A DNA stretch of 64,000 bases. Origin: CAYLPJ01 sp964385465 (lineage in GTDB: Bacteria > Planctomycetota > Phycisphaerae > SM23-33). Made by a program: the position numbers and the translations under genes. The notes beneath the pieces are model-generated. The model did not search any database, was not told where the DNA came from, and saw only the letters and a list, made by a program, of their open reading frames with translations. Shown in pieces: positions 34,328-42,874 of the stretch. Position 1 is the stretch's first letter, and every line of letters starts with the position of its first letter. The stretch lies in contig CAYLPJ010000030.1 of the NCBI GenBank assembly GCA_964385465.1, positions 1 to 64,000 on the forward strand. Reading direction: 5' to 3'.

Positions 34328-35137
34328 ATGGCGATTTCCTGTTCGACCAGTGCATTCAAGGTTCCGCTGAACGTGGCCCTGGATAACGTGGTCTCGCTGG
34401 GCTTTTCCCACACCGACGTAATCTGCATCCCCAGTTGGGGGCACGTGGTGCCCGCCGACCTCGTGGAGAATTTCGACGCCGCCGCCGGCGAGGTCGAGTC
34501 CCTGCTGGCCGAGCGGTCGCTGACGGCAACGGCCTTGAACTGCGCCTTCGGGGCGCATCCGTACCAGCGGGACGACCCGGACGCCAATGCCCAGCGGCTG
34601 GCCGAGCTGGACGCGGTCTGCCGGCTGGCCACGCGACTGGGCGCGAAGGTCTGCTCGTTCTATCCGGGCTACAAGGAGCACGGGACCGAGGCGGGCGACA
34701 TGATCGCCCGCACGGCCGAGACGTGTCGCGAAATGCTGGGCGTCGCCGCCGCCCGGGGCGTGACCGTCGCCCCCGAGCCGCACTACGCCACGCCGCTGGA
34801 GGACCCCGCCGCGGTGGCCGAACTGCTCGAGGCCGTCCCGGAACTCGAGGTCGTCTACGACCCCAGCCACTGGGCGATGCAGGAGATGGCGCTGACGCGG
34901 ACGGAGTTCATGCTCGACCGCACGGTGCACGTGCACCTCCGCGACGCCGCGCCGGGCAAGATGCAGGAGGTCTTCGGTGATGGCACGGTGGACTTCGAGG
35001 CGCTGATCGGCGCCCTGCGGAGCCGCGGCTACGCCGGGCACTACGCGATCGAGTATCTGCCCAAGCTCGAAGGCGGCGAGACCGCCGAACAGATCACCGC
35101 CCTCCGCGACCGCATCGCCCCGCTGATCGCCGACTGA
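34328..35137 (+). CDS. Sugar phosphate isomerase/epimerase (TIM barrel)
   Basis: This is a 269-residue barrel, third gene of the isomerase/Gfo-Idh/isomerase operon. Visible ligand strands are VTVAPEPHYATP (Glu), LEVVYDPSHWAMQ (Asp/His), HVHLRDAAPGK (His/Asp) and GHYAIEYLPKLEGG (Glu). KVCSFYPGYKEHG is the middle strand. It is cytoplasmic. The start follows AGAAGGAAGGA. It ends in the convergent gap with the beta-lactamase-fold gene. Confidence 0.87.
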   Translation: MAISCSTSAFKVPLNVALDNVVSLGFSHTDVICIPSWGHVVPADLVENFDAAAGEVESLLAERSLTATALNCAFGAHPYQRDDPDANAQRLAELDAVCRLATRLGAKVCSFYPGYKEHGTEAGDMIARTAETCREMLGVAAARGVTVAPEPHYATPLEDPAAVAELLEAVPELEVVYDPSHWAMQEMALTRTEFMLDRTVHVHLRDAAPGKMQEVFGDGTVDFEALIGALRSRGYAGHYAIEYLPKLEGGETAEQITALRDRIAPLIAD

Positions 35138-35164
35138 GCGGCGGGCGCAGGCCCGCGGACGCCG

Positions 35165-35178
35165 ACCGCGTTCGCGGT
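35165..35178. terminator. Short hairpin between convergent genes
   Basis: ACCGC-GTTC-GCGGT forms a perfect five-pair stem, one pair of which can extend, in the 118-base gap after the isomerase. A weak pyrimidine run follows on the plus strand. It is a modest bidirectional terminator candidate. Confidence 0.3.
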
Positions 35179-35255
35179 GCGTCTGCTCTTGCCGATTTCG
35201 GGCAACCGGCAACGAGCGGAGAACCTGATACGGTATGGCGCCGCTGGGGTTCCCG

Positions 35256-37763
35256 CTACTTCGCCACGCTGTCGGCGATCAGCTTGAGGAACGCCGGGTG
35301 GTACTTGCCGAAGTTCTTCCCCGCCCGGTTGCGGGTCATGCTCACCACCAGGTCGTTCTCCAGGTCGATCCGCAGCGTGGCGCTGGCGGCCGAGCCGTGA
35401 CCGAACGTCCGCTCGCTGAGTACGTCCGTGCTCATCCACGTGCAGCCGATGCCCCAGACCGTCTCGGTGTCCGGCCCCAGCAGCATGGTGAGCTTGCGGG
35501 GCAGCATCTTGTCGCGGGTGGCCTCGCTGAAGAACCGCGTGCGTCCGTACGCTCCGCCGTTGAGCAGCATCTGTCCGATGCGGGCCATGTCCATCGCGGT
35601 GGACTCGGCGTCCCATGACCCGGTGGCGGCGCGGGTGAAGTGACAGCCCAGCGGGGAGAACAGGTGGTTGTAGTAGAAGTGCGGCAGGGACTCGCCGCTG
35701 ACCTGCTCGATAACCTTCCCGGCCAGGGCCAGGCTCATGCCGTTGTACTGGTGCTTGACGCCGACCTCCAGATGCGGGGCCAACTCGGCGACGCGCTGCT
35801 CGAAGTCGCTCTCGTCGTCGCCCCAGTGCCCCCACATGCCCGCGCAGTGGCAGATCAGGTGGCGGATGGTCAGGGGGTTGTTCGTCTTGACGCCCTTGAA
35901 GGCCGGCAGGTATGCCGAGACGCGGTCGTCCAGGCCGACCAGGTTCTGGTCCACCAGCATCATCAGGCACGTGCCCTGGATGAGTTTGGTGATCGACGCC
36001 ATCCAACTCGGCGTGTGGACCGTCATCGGCTTGCCGTCCCGCTCGCCGTAGGCCTTGTGCAGGACGATCACCCCGCGCCGCGCCACACAGGCGATGAACG
36101 CCTCGTCGGTGTCCTTCGACCAGCGCGTCAGCAGCTCGTCGAGCTTCTTGTCCGTCCCCGCGAGGAAGCCGGCCTTCTCGCACGAGCCGGGGTGAAGGAT
36201 CGGGGCCTGTCCGCCCGGGGTCAGCCGCGGGCAGGCGAACCCTCCCGGGAACCGCTCGGCGTTGCCGTTGAGCTTCCGCTTCAGCGTCACCCAGTACTGG
36301 CGGTTGCGGGGCTCGTACTCGAGGATGAAGGGCACCGGCTTGCCCTTGTGCTCCCCCGTCTCGTACAGCCCGGCCACGACCGCCGCGGCGGCGTCGAACC
36401 GGCGGGCGTGGTCCATGAACACCCAGCGGACGTAATCGCTGACGACCTCCTTCTGCGCGGCCACCGCCGCCCCGGAAATGCCGAACGCCTTGGGCAACTC
36501 GAGCGTGCCGCCGAAGTCCTCCCGCCACCAACTGAACTGCTCCGGCGTGCGGAAGAGCGTGTGGTAGCGGGTGTAGCTTCGCCCGTCCTCGCCGTGGACG
36601 GTCACCACCGCGCCGTACCGGCCGGGGTTCTCGGCCGCTGTTACAGGATCGCAGTTGGCGTCGTAGAACGACGTCTCGATGCGATAGGGCCCGATGAGCT
36701 CCTCGACCAGCAGCGGGCGGCTGAATCGGCAGGGGGGGAAGACTTGCCCGTGGAAGATGCACGGCTCGAAGGCCGGGCGCGTCTCCAGCCAGAGCCGCGC
36801 GCGCTCGACGTCCGGGTCGGGCAGGGCCAGCGTGGCGATGCGCTCCCCGTCGAGGGTCACCCCCAGCGGCCCGTAGGGCTTGCCTCGCGGGGGCATCGGC
36901 GCGGTGAGGTCCGCCTCGGCCCGGCCGGCCTCGAGCTCGGCTTTGCCGCGGGCCAGCTCGGCCTCGCCGTCGCGCAGGATCACGGTCTTGCCGGCCAGCT
37001 TCGCCGGGCCCACCACGGTGACGGCGACGCGGCGGAAGTGTTCGTAGCGTCCCGTCGCGGCCGCCAGGACCGCCGGGGAGGGCTCCTTCGCCAGCCGGAC
37101 GGTGTGCATCCGCGTGCTGTCGGCGTGGGCCTCATCGAGCGGGAACCAGATCATCCGATCCCGCTGGCCCGGAGTGTCGCCGTCGTTGACGTAGATCTGG
37201 AACGCGGCCTCGGTACCCAAGGCCGGCTTGATGCCGAGGTTGCTCCACGGCAGCAGGGCCTCCATCAGGTAGCCGGACTCGGTCTTGGTTCGCACGGCCG
37301 AGACGGTCGCGGGCTGCTTCTTCAGCTCCTCGCTGGCCCGGCGGTCGAAGATGTGCGTGCGGACGTCGGGGTGGTTGGCGGTCCGGCCGGGGGCGATGAG
37401 AACCTGGATCCGCTCGGCCCCGCCGACCTTCTCGGCCTGGAAGAGCTCGATGCAGTCGGCCTGCCAGAGGCGGCCGGCCTCGTCGGCCTCGAAGGGCACG
37501 CTGTCGGTGACGTGCAGGAGGATCAGCAGTCCGCGGTCGTCCCAGGCCAGGCGGAAGCGCCCGTCGAGGTCCTCGACGGGGCAGACGGGCCCGTCGGGCC
37601 AGCTCATCGCCTCGATCCGCAGGCCCTTCTCGCCCCAGTCGCCGCCCTTGCCGTCCAACTCGATGCCCTCGATACGAGGCACGTCGAAGACCTGGCCGGC
37701 CTCGTCGGCCCACGCCGCGCCCGCCGCCACCAGCACGACGGTCGCCAATCCAAGACATCTCAT
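35256..37763 (-). CDS. Secreted CBM9-like plus beta-lactamase-fold serine hydrolase fusion
   Basis: This is an 835-residue protein with a signal peptide (MRCLGLATVVLVAAGAAWA). Residues about 25-230 are a CBM9/DOMON-like sugar-binding region (IELDGKGGDWGEKGL, FRLAWDDRGLLILLHVTD, DCIELFQAEK). A beta-rich middle follows. The C-terminal 300 residues are a class C beta-lactamase/DD-peptidase fold: SITK with Ser590 and Lys593, a YNGMS motif where YxN is expected, and GHGSAAS near 790. The Asn of YxN is shifted, so catalysis may differ. It may be an esterase acting on a bound polysaccharide. The start follows AGGAGCGACG. Confidence 0.78.
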   Translation of the reverse strand: MRCLGLATVVLVAAGAAWADEAGQVFDVPRIEGIELDGKGGDWGEKGLRIEAMSWPDGPVCPVEDLDGRFRLAWDDRGLLILLHVTDSVPFEADEAGRLWQADCIELFQAEKVGGAERIQVLIAPGRTANHPDVRTHIFDRRASEELKKQPATVSAVRTKTESGYLMEALLPWSNLGIKPALGTEAAFQIYVNDGDTPGQRDRMIWFPLDEAHADSTRMHTVRLAKEPSPAVLAAATGRYEHFRRVAVTVVGPAKLAGKTVILRDGEAELARGKAELEAGRAEADLTAPMPPRGKPYGPLGVTLDGERIATLALPDPDVERARLWLETRPAFEPCIFHGQVFPPCRFSRPLLVEELIGPYRIETSFYDANCDPVTAAENPGRYGAVVTVHGEDGRSYTRYHTLFRTPEQFSWWREDFGGTLELPKAFGISGAAVAAQKEVVSDYVRWVFMDHARRFDAAAAVVAGLYETGEHKGKPVPFILEYEPRNRQYWVTLKRKLNGNAERFPGGFACPRLTPGGQAPILHPGSCEKAGFLAGTDKKLDELLTRWSKDTDEAFIACVARRGVIVLHKAYGERDGKPMTVHTPSWMASITKLIQGTCLMMLVDQNLVGLDDRVSAYLPAFKGVKTNNPLTIRHLICHCAGMWGHWGDDESDFEQRVAELAPHLEVGVKHQYNGMSLALAGKVIEQVSGESLPHFYYNHLFSPLGCHFTRAATGSWDAESTAMDMARIGQMLLNGGAYGRTRFFSEATRDKMLPRKLTMLLGPDTETVWGIGCTWMSTDVLSERTFGHGSAASATLRIDLENDLVVSMTRNRAGKNFGKYHPAFLKLIADSVAK

Positions 37764-37945
37764 CGCGTCGCTCCTGTGAAAGGGGCCCCGGAAGATACAC
37801 GTCGAAGCCGGGAGCATACCCCTGCGGCGGTTCGGCGCCAAAGGCGGTTTGTCGGCTTTCGGCGCGATGGTAGAATCGCGGGCAGGACCGCGATGCCGGG
37901 CGCCCGCCCGACCGGGCCGCCATGGAGAGAAAGGCGCAGACCGCC

Positions 37946-40900
37946 ATGATTCGCACACTCCCCTCCCGCACGTTCCGTCCCGTCGCGTTTCTGCTGGCCG
38001 CCACGGCGGCGCTGGGCGTCGTCTCCCCGGCGTCGGGCGTGCCGGACTACCGCCGCCGCGAGCGCCAGGAGGCCGCCAGGGCCCTCGAGCCCATCCTCAA
38101 GGCCCCGGAACCCGCCGGGCGCGTCATCGCGCATCTGCGGAGCATCGAGGACGCCGAGAAGCTGGAGCTCGCCCTCGTCGCGCTCGCCGAGGCGATGCAG
38201 TCCGCCGGCTCGTACGCCGTCGCCGAGACGGCCTTCGACCGCCTCGTCGCCGCCGGCGACGCGCGGTCGGCCGTCCTGGGCGCCGACGTGCTGCTGAAGT
38301 CCATCGACGTCGTCAAGCTCAGCGCCTACGGCGCCAGCAAGGAGATCCGGGGGTATCCCGATGCGCTCTGCGAGCGGGCCGCCAGCTTGCTTGACCACCC
38401 CGATCCGGTCGTCCAGGCGATGGGCGAATGGGCCCTGGCCCTGCGAGTGAAGAAGCACGACGCGACGAACAAGAAGCTGCCCCAGCTCTATCTTGGCCGG
38501 GAGGACCCGCCGGCCTGGTACCGGGCCTGGAAGGCGCGCGGGCGCGAGCGCCACCTCCGGGACGATTACGCCCGCCAGCTCGTCCAGCTCAACCGCCACC
38601 GCACGGCCGGCGCCGTCGGCGAGGCCGTCGAGGCCGTCGCGGCGCGGATCGAGGCGCTGGCGGCCGATCCCGCCAGCAGGCCGGCCGAGCGGCAACTGGA
38701 GGCATTCGGCGAGGCCCTGGCGTCGGCGCGGCAGGCCGTCGCCGCCGGCGACCTGCCCGGGGCCCACGCGGCGTATCTGGCGCTTCGGCAGGCCGCTCGC
38801 GGCGCCATCGCCGCCGCCCGCGGGGAGTTCCCCGCCGAGGGCATGGTGTTCTTCACCAACCCGGCCATCCCCGGGGGGGTGTGGAACGTCAACGTCGCCG
38901 TCACCGGGCGGACGAACATCCCCGTCGGCGAGCTGTACGTCAAGCGCAGCGCCGACCCGGCGGCCCCGGCCCGGGCGCTGCTGAACGGGGCGATCGGCGC
39001 CGGCTCGATCCGGGGCATCGACCTGGACTGGCAGGGCGACCGGGTGGTGCTGTCCTTCTGGCACCAGCCGCTGACCGGCAAGCCGCCGTTCGGCTGGGAC
39101 TACAAGAAGAACGCGTTCCTCTACGAGCTGTCGCTGTCCGGCGGCGAGCCGAAGCCCCTCACCGGCTCGCCGGGCTCCAACGACATCGAGCCGTGCATCC
39201 TGCCCGACGGCGGGATCGTCTTCGCCTCCGACCGGTCGAGCTTCGGCAACCAGTGCGCCGGGCCGTTCCTCCAGAACAAACGCTGCACCACGCTCTACCG
39301 CCTCGACGGCGACCGGGCGGCCGAGCCGGTGGCCATCAGCAACAACAAGGACTTCGACCGACACCCTCACGTGCTTCACGACGGGATGGTCGTCTTTCTG
39401 CACTGGGAGTACCAGGAGCGCGACTTGTACAACCTCCATACCGCCTGGCGATGCCGCCCGGACGGGACGAACATGGACGCGTTCTACAAGCAGCACATCA
39501 GCCGCCCGTACTCGATCCGCGACGTCCAGCAGGCCCCCGGCAGCGACCTGTGCGTGGCGACCGTGCAGGGGCACCACGACGGGCACAACGGCCCGGTGAT
39601 CCTCTTCGACCCGTCGCGGGGGATCAACAACACCGAGGCGATGTGGCTGCTGACGCCGGGCGCCAGCTCGATCGAGGGCGGGCTGGGGCCGCTGCGGGAC
39701 CAGGTGGTTGCCCCCGGGGGCGTGCGGAATCGCGGCGGATCGTACATCAACCCGTTCCCCATGTCCGAAAACTGCTTCCTCGTCGGCCACGATATGACAG
39801 CCAACGAGTCCGAGTTCGCCCTGTACTACATCGACGTATGGGGCAACCGCGAGCTGCTCCACCGGGACGCGAACGTGAGCTGCTTCATGCCCCACCCGCT
39901 GCGGAAGCGTACCCGTCCGCCGGTGGTGGCCGACCAGGTCGACCCCAAGGCGACGCACGCCACCGCGTTCGTCGAGGACGTCTACCGCGACCTCCCGGGC
40001 GTCCCGCGCGGGGCGGTGAAGTACCTGCGGATCAGCCAGCGGCTGATGCTGCCCGCCCCGGTGGACTACGACGACCCGGACTACCGGCACAATCACCTGC
40101 ACTACCTGCCCGGGGACGCGACGACGCGGCACTTCGCCCACTGGACGTGGGCGCCGACGCGGACGGTGGGGATCGTGGACGTCGAGGCCAACGGCAGCGC
40201 GTACTTCAAGGTGCCCGCCGGCACGCCGGTGTTCCTCCAGGCCCTCGACGCCAATCATTGCGAGATCCGCCGCATGAGGACCAGCTTCACGCTCCAGCGA
40301 GGCGAGTTCCGCGGCTGCACCGGCTGCCACGAAAGCCGCATGGAGACCGTCGCGCTGCGCAACGCCTACCGGCCGGAAGTGCTCCAGCGCGGCCCGCAGA
40401 CGCCCGTCCCGCCGGCCTGGGGGGACACGACCGTCCTGGACTACCGCCGGGACATCCAGGCGATCTTCGACAAGCACTGCACGGCCTGCCACGGCAAGAA
40501 CGAGCCGAAAGGCGGTATCGAGTTGACATCGCGGGAGATCGGGGGGTTCCCCCAGTCCTACCGCACGCTGTTCGGCCTCAAGCCCGGCGACCCCACGCCG
40601 ATCAAGGCGCTGGACTGGCACCTGGAGCTGCACCCCGAGGCCAGGGGCGACAAGTTCATCCACGGGCGGGACGCCGATCCGATCCTCCGCCGCATGCAGC
40701 GCAACGACTGGCCGGGGATGCTCGTGTCGATCTCCGACCGCCACAGCGAGGCGGAGATCACGATGCCGTACCAGTTCGGCACGAACCGCAGCAAGCTGAT
40801 CCGCACGCTCCTGGACCACCCGCAGCACCGCGAGAAGGTCCGCGGGAAGCTCAGCGATGTGGAATGGCTGAAACTGGTCACGTGGATCGACCACAATGCG

Positions 40901-41062
40901 GTGTACCACAGCACGGTGATCGACGTCTCGAAGTACCGCTCGCAGAAGACGCTCACCCGCGTGCGGTACGTCCTGCCCTCGCCCTGGCAGCCGGCGGACC
41001 TGAACCCGCCGTTCTACAACAGGGCCGACACCAGCGCCCCGCCGGCGGCGGCAGGGCGATAG
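37946..41062 (+). CDS. Secreted dihaem protein with hydrazine-synthase-alpha-like propeller
   Basis: This is a 1038-residue protein. A signal peptide (hydrophobic PVAFLLAATAALGVV) is followed by a helical N-terminal region (35-290), then a large beta-propeller segment with DIEPCILPDGGIVFASDR, HPHVLHDGMVVFLHWEY and YPLP-type blades, as in the HZS alpha middle domain family. Two c-type haem motifs follow: CTGCH (791-795) and CTACH (845-849), with RRDIQAIFDKHCTACHG the typical planctomycete cytochrome c1-like stretch. Electron transfer is likely, substrate unknown. I chose the ATG at 37946 because the signal peptide then starts cleanly; an ATG at 37922 is possible. Confidence 0.82.
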   Translation: MIRTLPSRTFRPVAFLLAATAALGVVSPASGVPDYRRRERQEAARALEPILKAPEPAGRVIAHLRSIEDAEKLELALVALAEAMQSAGSYAVAETAFDRLVAAGDARSAVLGADVLLKSIDVVKLSAYGASKEIRGYPDALCERAASLLDHPDPVVQAMGEWALALRVKKHDATNKKLPQLYLGREDPPAWYRAWKARGRERHLRDDYARQLVQLNRHRTAGAVGEAVEAVAARIEALAADPASRPAERQLEAFGEALASARQAVAAGDLPGAHAAYLALRQAARGAIAAARGEFPAEGMVFFTNPAIPGGVWNVNVAVTGRTNIPVGELYVKRSADPAAPARALLNGAIGAGSIRGIDLDWQGDRVVLSFWHQPLTGKPPFGWDYKKNAFLYELSLSGGEPKPLTGSPGSNDIEPCILPDGGIVFASDRSSFGNQCAGPFLQNKRCTTLYRLDGDRAAEPVAISNNKDFDRHPHVLHDGMVVFLHWEYQERDLYNLHTAWRCRPDGTNMDAFYKQHISRPYSIRDVQQAPGSDLCVATVQGHHDGHNGPVILFDPSRGINNTEAMWLLTPGASSIEGGLGPLRDQVVAPGGVRNRGGSYINPFPMSENCFLVGHDMTANESEFALYYIDVWGNRELLHRDANVSCFMPHPLRKRTRPPVVADQVDPKATHATAFVEDVYRDLPGVPRGAVKYLRISQRLMLPAPVDYDDPDYRHNHLHYLPGDATTRHFAHWTWAPTRTVGIVDVEANGSAYFKVPAGTPVFLQALDANHCEIRRMRTSFTLQRGEFRGCTGCHESRMETVALRNAYRPEVLQRGPQTPVPPAWGDTTVLDYRRDIQAIFDKHCTACHGKNEPKGGIELTSREIGGFPQSYRTLFGLKPGDPTPIKALDWHLELHPEARGDKFIHGRDADPILRRMQRNDWPGMLVSISDRHSEAEITMPYQFGTNRSKLIRTLLDHPQHREKVRGKLSDVEWLKLVTWIDHNAVYHSTVIDVSKYRSQKTLTRVRYVLPSPWQPADLNPPFYNRADTSAPPAAAGR

Positions 41063-41132
41063 CCGGCGTCCCGGGCCGAACACGATCGAGTCGTATGAAC
41101 TCCGGCGGTTGGTTCTCCGCCGGGGCTGCGGC

Positions 41133-42719
41133 TCAGTCGTCGAAGGTGCGGCCGAGCTGGAGCGTCCAGTGGTCGGTGCGGCAAGGGAAGGCGGGCAGGT
41201 CCTCGCTGTTGACGAGGTTGCCGATCGGGTTGTTCGCCCAGCCGTAGCGCGCGGCGACGGGGCGGGGCACCTCGCCACTGGTCAGGACCACGCGCGGGCC
41301 GTCGATGGCCGCCTCCGCCCAGTGCCACACCCGGTCGGCCCCGGCGAGGGCGAAGCCCTTGAGCTTCCCCCCGCCTCGGGCGGCCAGACCGTCGGCGACG
41401 TGGTCGAACGTCAGCACCGCCTTGCCGCCGGCGAACGTCGCATCCTTGAGAACCGGGCCCGACCACGCGATGTCCTTGCCGTACGCCTTCGCCATCGCCG
41501 CCAGAAACAGCCGGTGACCGACGAGCTGCTTGTTGGCCGGGTGAATCTGCCACGGGCCCTCCTCCTCGGTCATGCAGTCGATGGTGCTGACGCGATGGGC
41601 GCCCGGCACGGTGCGGGCGACGGCGGCCTGGCTGTCGCGAAGGGCCGGCCAGGGGGCCTCCTCGCTGGGCCGCGTCTGGAGGAAGCCGAAATTCGCCAGT
41701 TCGACGAACAGGAAGGGCAGGTCGGGCTTGCCCCACAGCCACCGCCACTCGTCGATGAGACCCGCCTGGAGCATCTCGTACTGCTCGGCCCGGCCGGCGT
41801 TGCTCTCGCCCTGGTACCACAGGAACCCGCGGACGGTGTACGGTGCGGCGGGGAGGACCATGGCGTTGTGGAACCGCCCGGGTCGGGCGGCGGTGTTGGG
41901 GTCTCGCGGCCCGCGGGGGCGGCGGGGGGGCTTGCGCCCGGCCTTGCGGGCCTCGGCAGCCTTCGCCTGCCAGGCGGCCAGGACGGGCTGGTAGGCGGCG
42001 AGGTCCTCCTCGTACAGCGCCTCGCGGCGGCGCCAGAGCTCCAGGAGCCGGGGCAGGTGCTTCTGGATGAACTCGCGGCTGAGCCAGGGCTCGATGGCCG
42101 AACCGGGCACGGCGTTGTGGACGATGCCGACCGGTACGCCGAGGGCCTCGCCGAGCTCGACGGCGAAGAAGTACGCCGTGCCGGGGAACTCCCCGACGGT
42201 CTCGGGGGTCGAACGCCTCCACTCGGCCCGGACCGTCCGCTGAGGCTCATCCGCCCGCCAGCCGCCCTCGCGAGGGTGCGTGTTGCAGTCCCAGACGCGG
42301 ATCGTCGGGCGGTCGGCGGCGGCGCGGACGGCCTCGAAGTTGTCGCATCGCCGCACCGCCCACCACATGTTGCTCTGTCCGCCGGCCAGCCAGACCTCGC
42401 CGACCGCGACGTCTGGGAACGCCGCCTTGCTCGTGCCCTTGACGGCCAGCTCGAAGGGCCCGGCCCCGGCGGCGCCGGAGGGGATGTTGGCGTCCCACCG
42501 GCCGTCCTCGCCGGCCTCGGCCGTGGCGGCCCGCCCGCGGAAGGTCACTGTCACCTTCGTGCCCGGCTCGTCCCAGCCCCAGACGGCGACGTTGGCGTCC
42601 CGCTGGAGGACCATGTGGTCGGCGAAGATGGAGGACATCTCGAGTTCGGCCGTCGCCGCGGCGGCGGCGGCGAGCAGCACGCAGGCCGCCAGGGCGGCGG
42701 TGCGACGCGTGGGATGCAT
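41133..42719 (-). CDS. Secreted sialate O-acetylesterase-like SGNH esterase
   Basis: This is a 528-residue protein. The signal peptide is MHPTRRTAALAACVLLAAAAAATA. A beta domain (25-110) with SIFADHMVLQRDANVAVWGW starts the SASA family, and VWLAGGQSNMWW contains the nucleophile Ser of block I. GFLWYQGESNAG and IHPANKQLVGHRL give the later blocks with the catalytic His. It would remove O-acetyl groups from sialic acids or other polysaccharide sugars in the periplasm. The ATG at 42719 follows AAAGGA. It is divergent from the large GH gene and convergent with the dihaem protein. Confidence 0.93.
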   Translation of the reverse strand: MHPTRRTAALAACVLLAAAAAATAELEMSSIFADHMVLQRDANVAVWGWDEPGTKVTVTFRGRAATAEAGEDGRWDANIPSGAAGAGPFELAVKGTSKAAFPDVAVGEVWLAGGQSNMWWAVRRCDNFEAVRAAADRPTIRVWDCNTHPREGGWRADEPQRTVRAEWRRSTPETVGEFPGTAYFFAVELGEALGVPVGIVHNAVPGSAIEPWLSREFIQKHLPRLLELWRRREALYEEDLAAYQPVLAAWQAKAAEARKAGRKPPRRPRGPRDPNTAARPGRFHNAMVLPAAPYTVRGFLWYQGESNAGRAEQYEMLQAGLIDEWRWLWGKPDLPFLFVELANFGFLQTRPSEEAPWPALRDSQAAVARTVPGAHRVSTIDCMTEEEGPWQIHPANKQLVGHRLFLAAMAKAYGKDIAWSGPVLKDATFAGGKAVLTFDHVADGLAARGGGKLKGFALAGADRVWHWAEAAIDGPRVVLTSGEVPRPVAARYGWANNPIGNLVNSEDLPAFPCRTDHWTLQLGRTFDD

Positions 42720-42874
42720 GCGGGGTCCTTTCTGCTGTATCGGGTGTCGGGTCCATTGTCCTCGCGGCGGGCGCGGCACACAACGCCCGGCCGGCGCGTT
42801 TCAGGGGCGTGCGATGACGACCCGACGACGCCCCGGCCCGCGACGCGGCGGGAACACTACGGAGACATTGAAAC

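Noticed and set aside
37760..41278. 1172-codon minus-strand open frame opposite the dihaem protein
   Set aside because: The translation has no domain, whereas the plus strand encodes a signal peptide, propeller and haem motifs.
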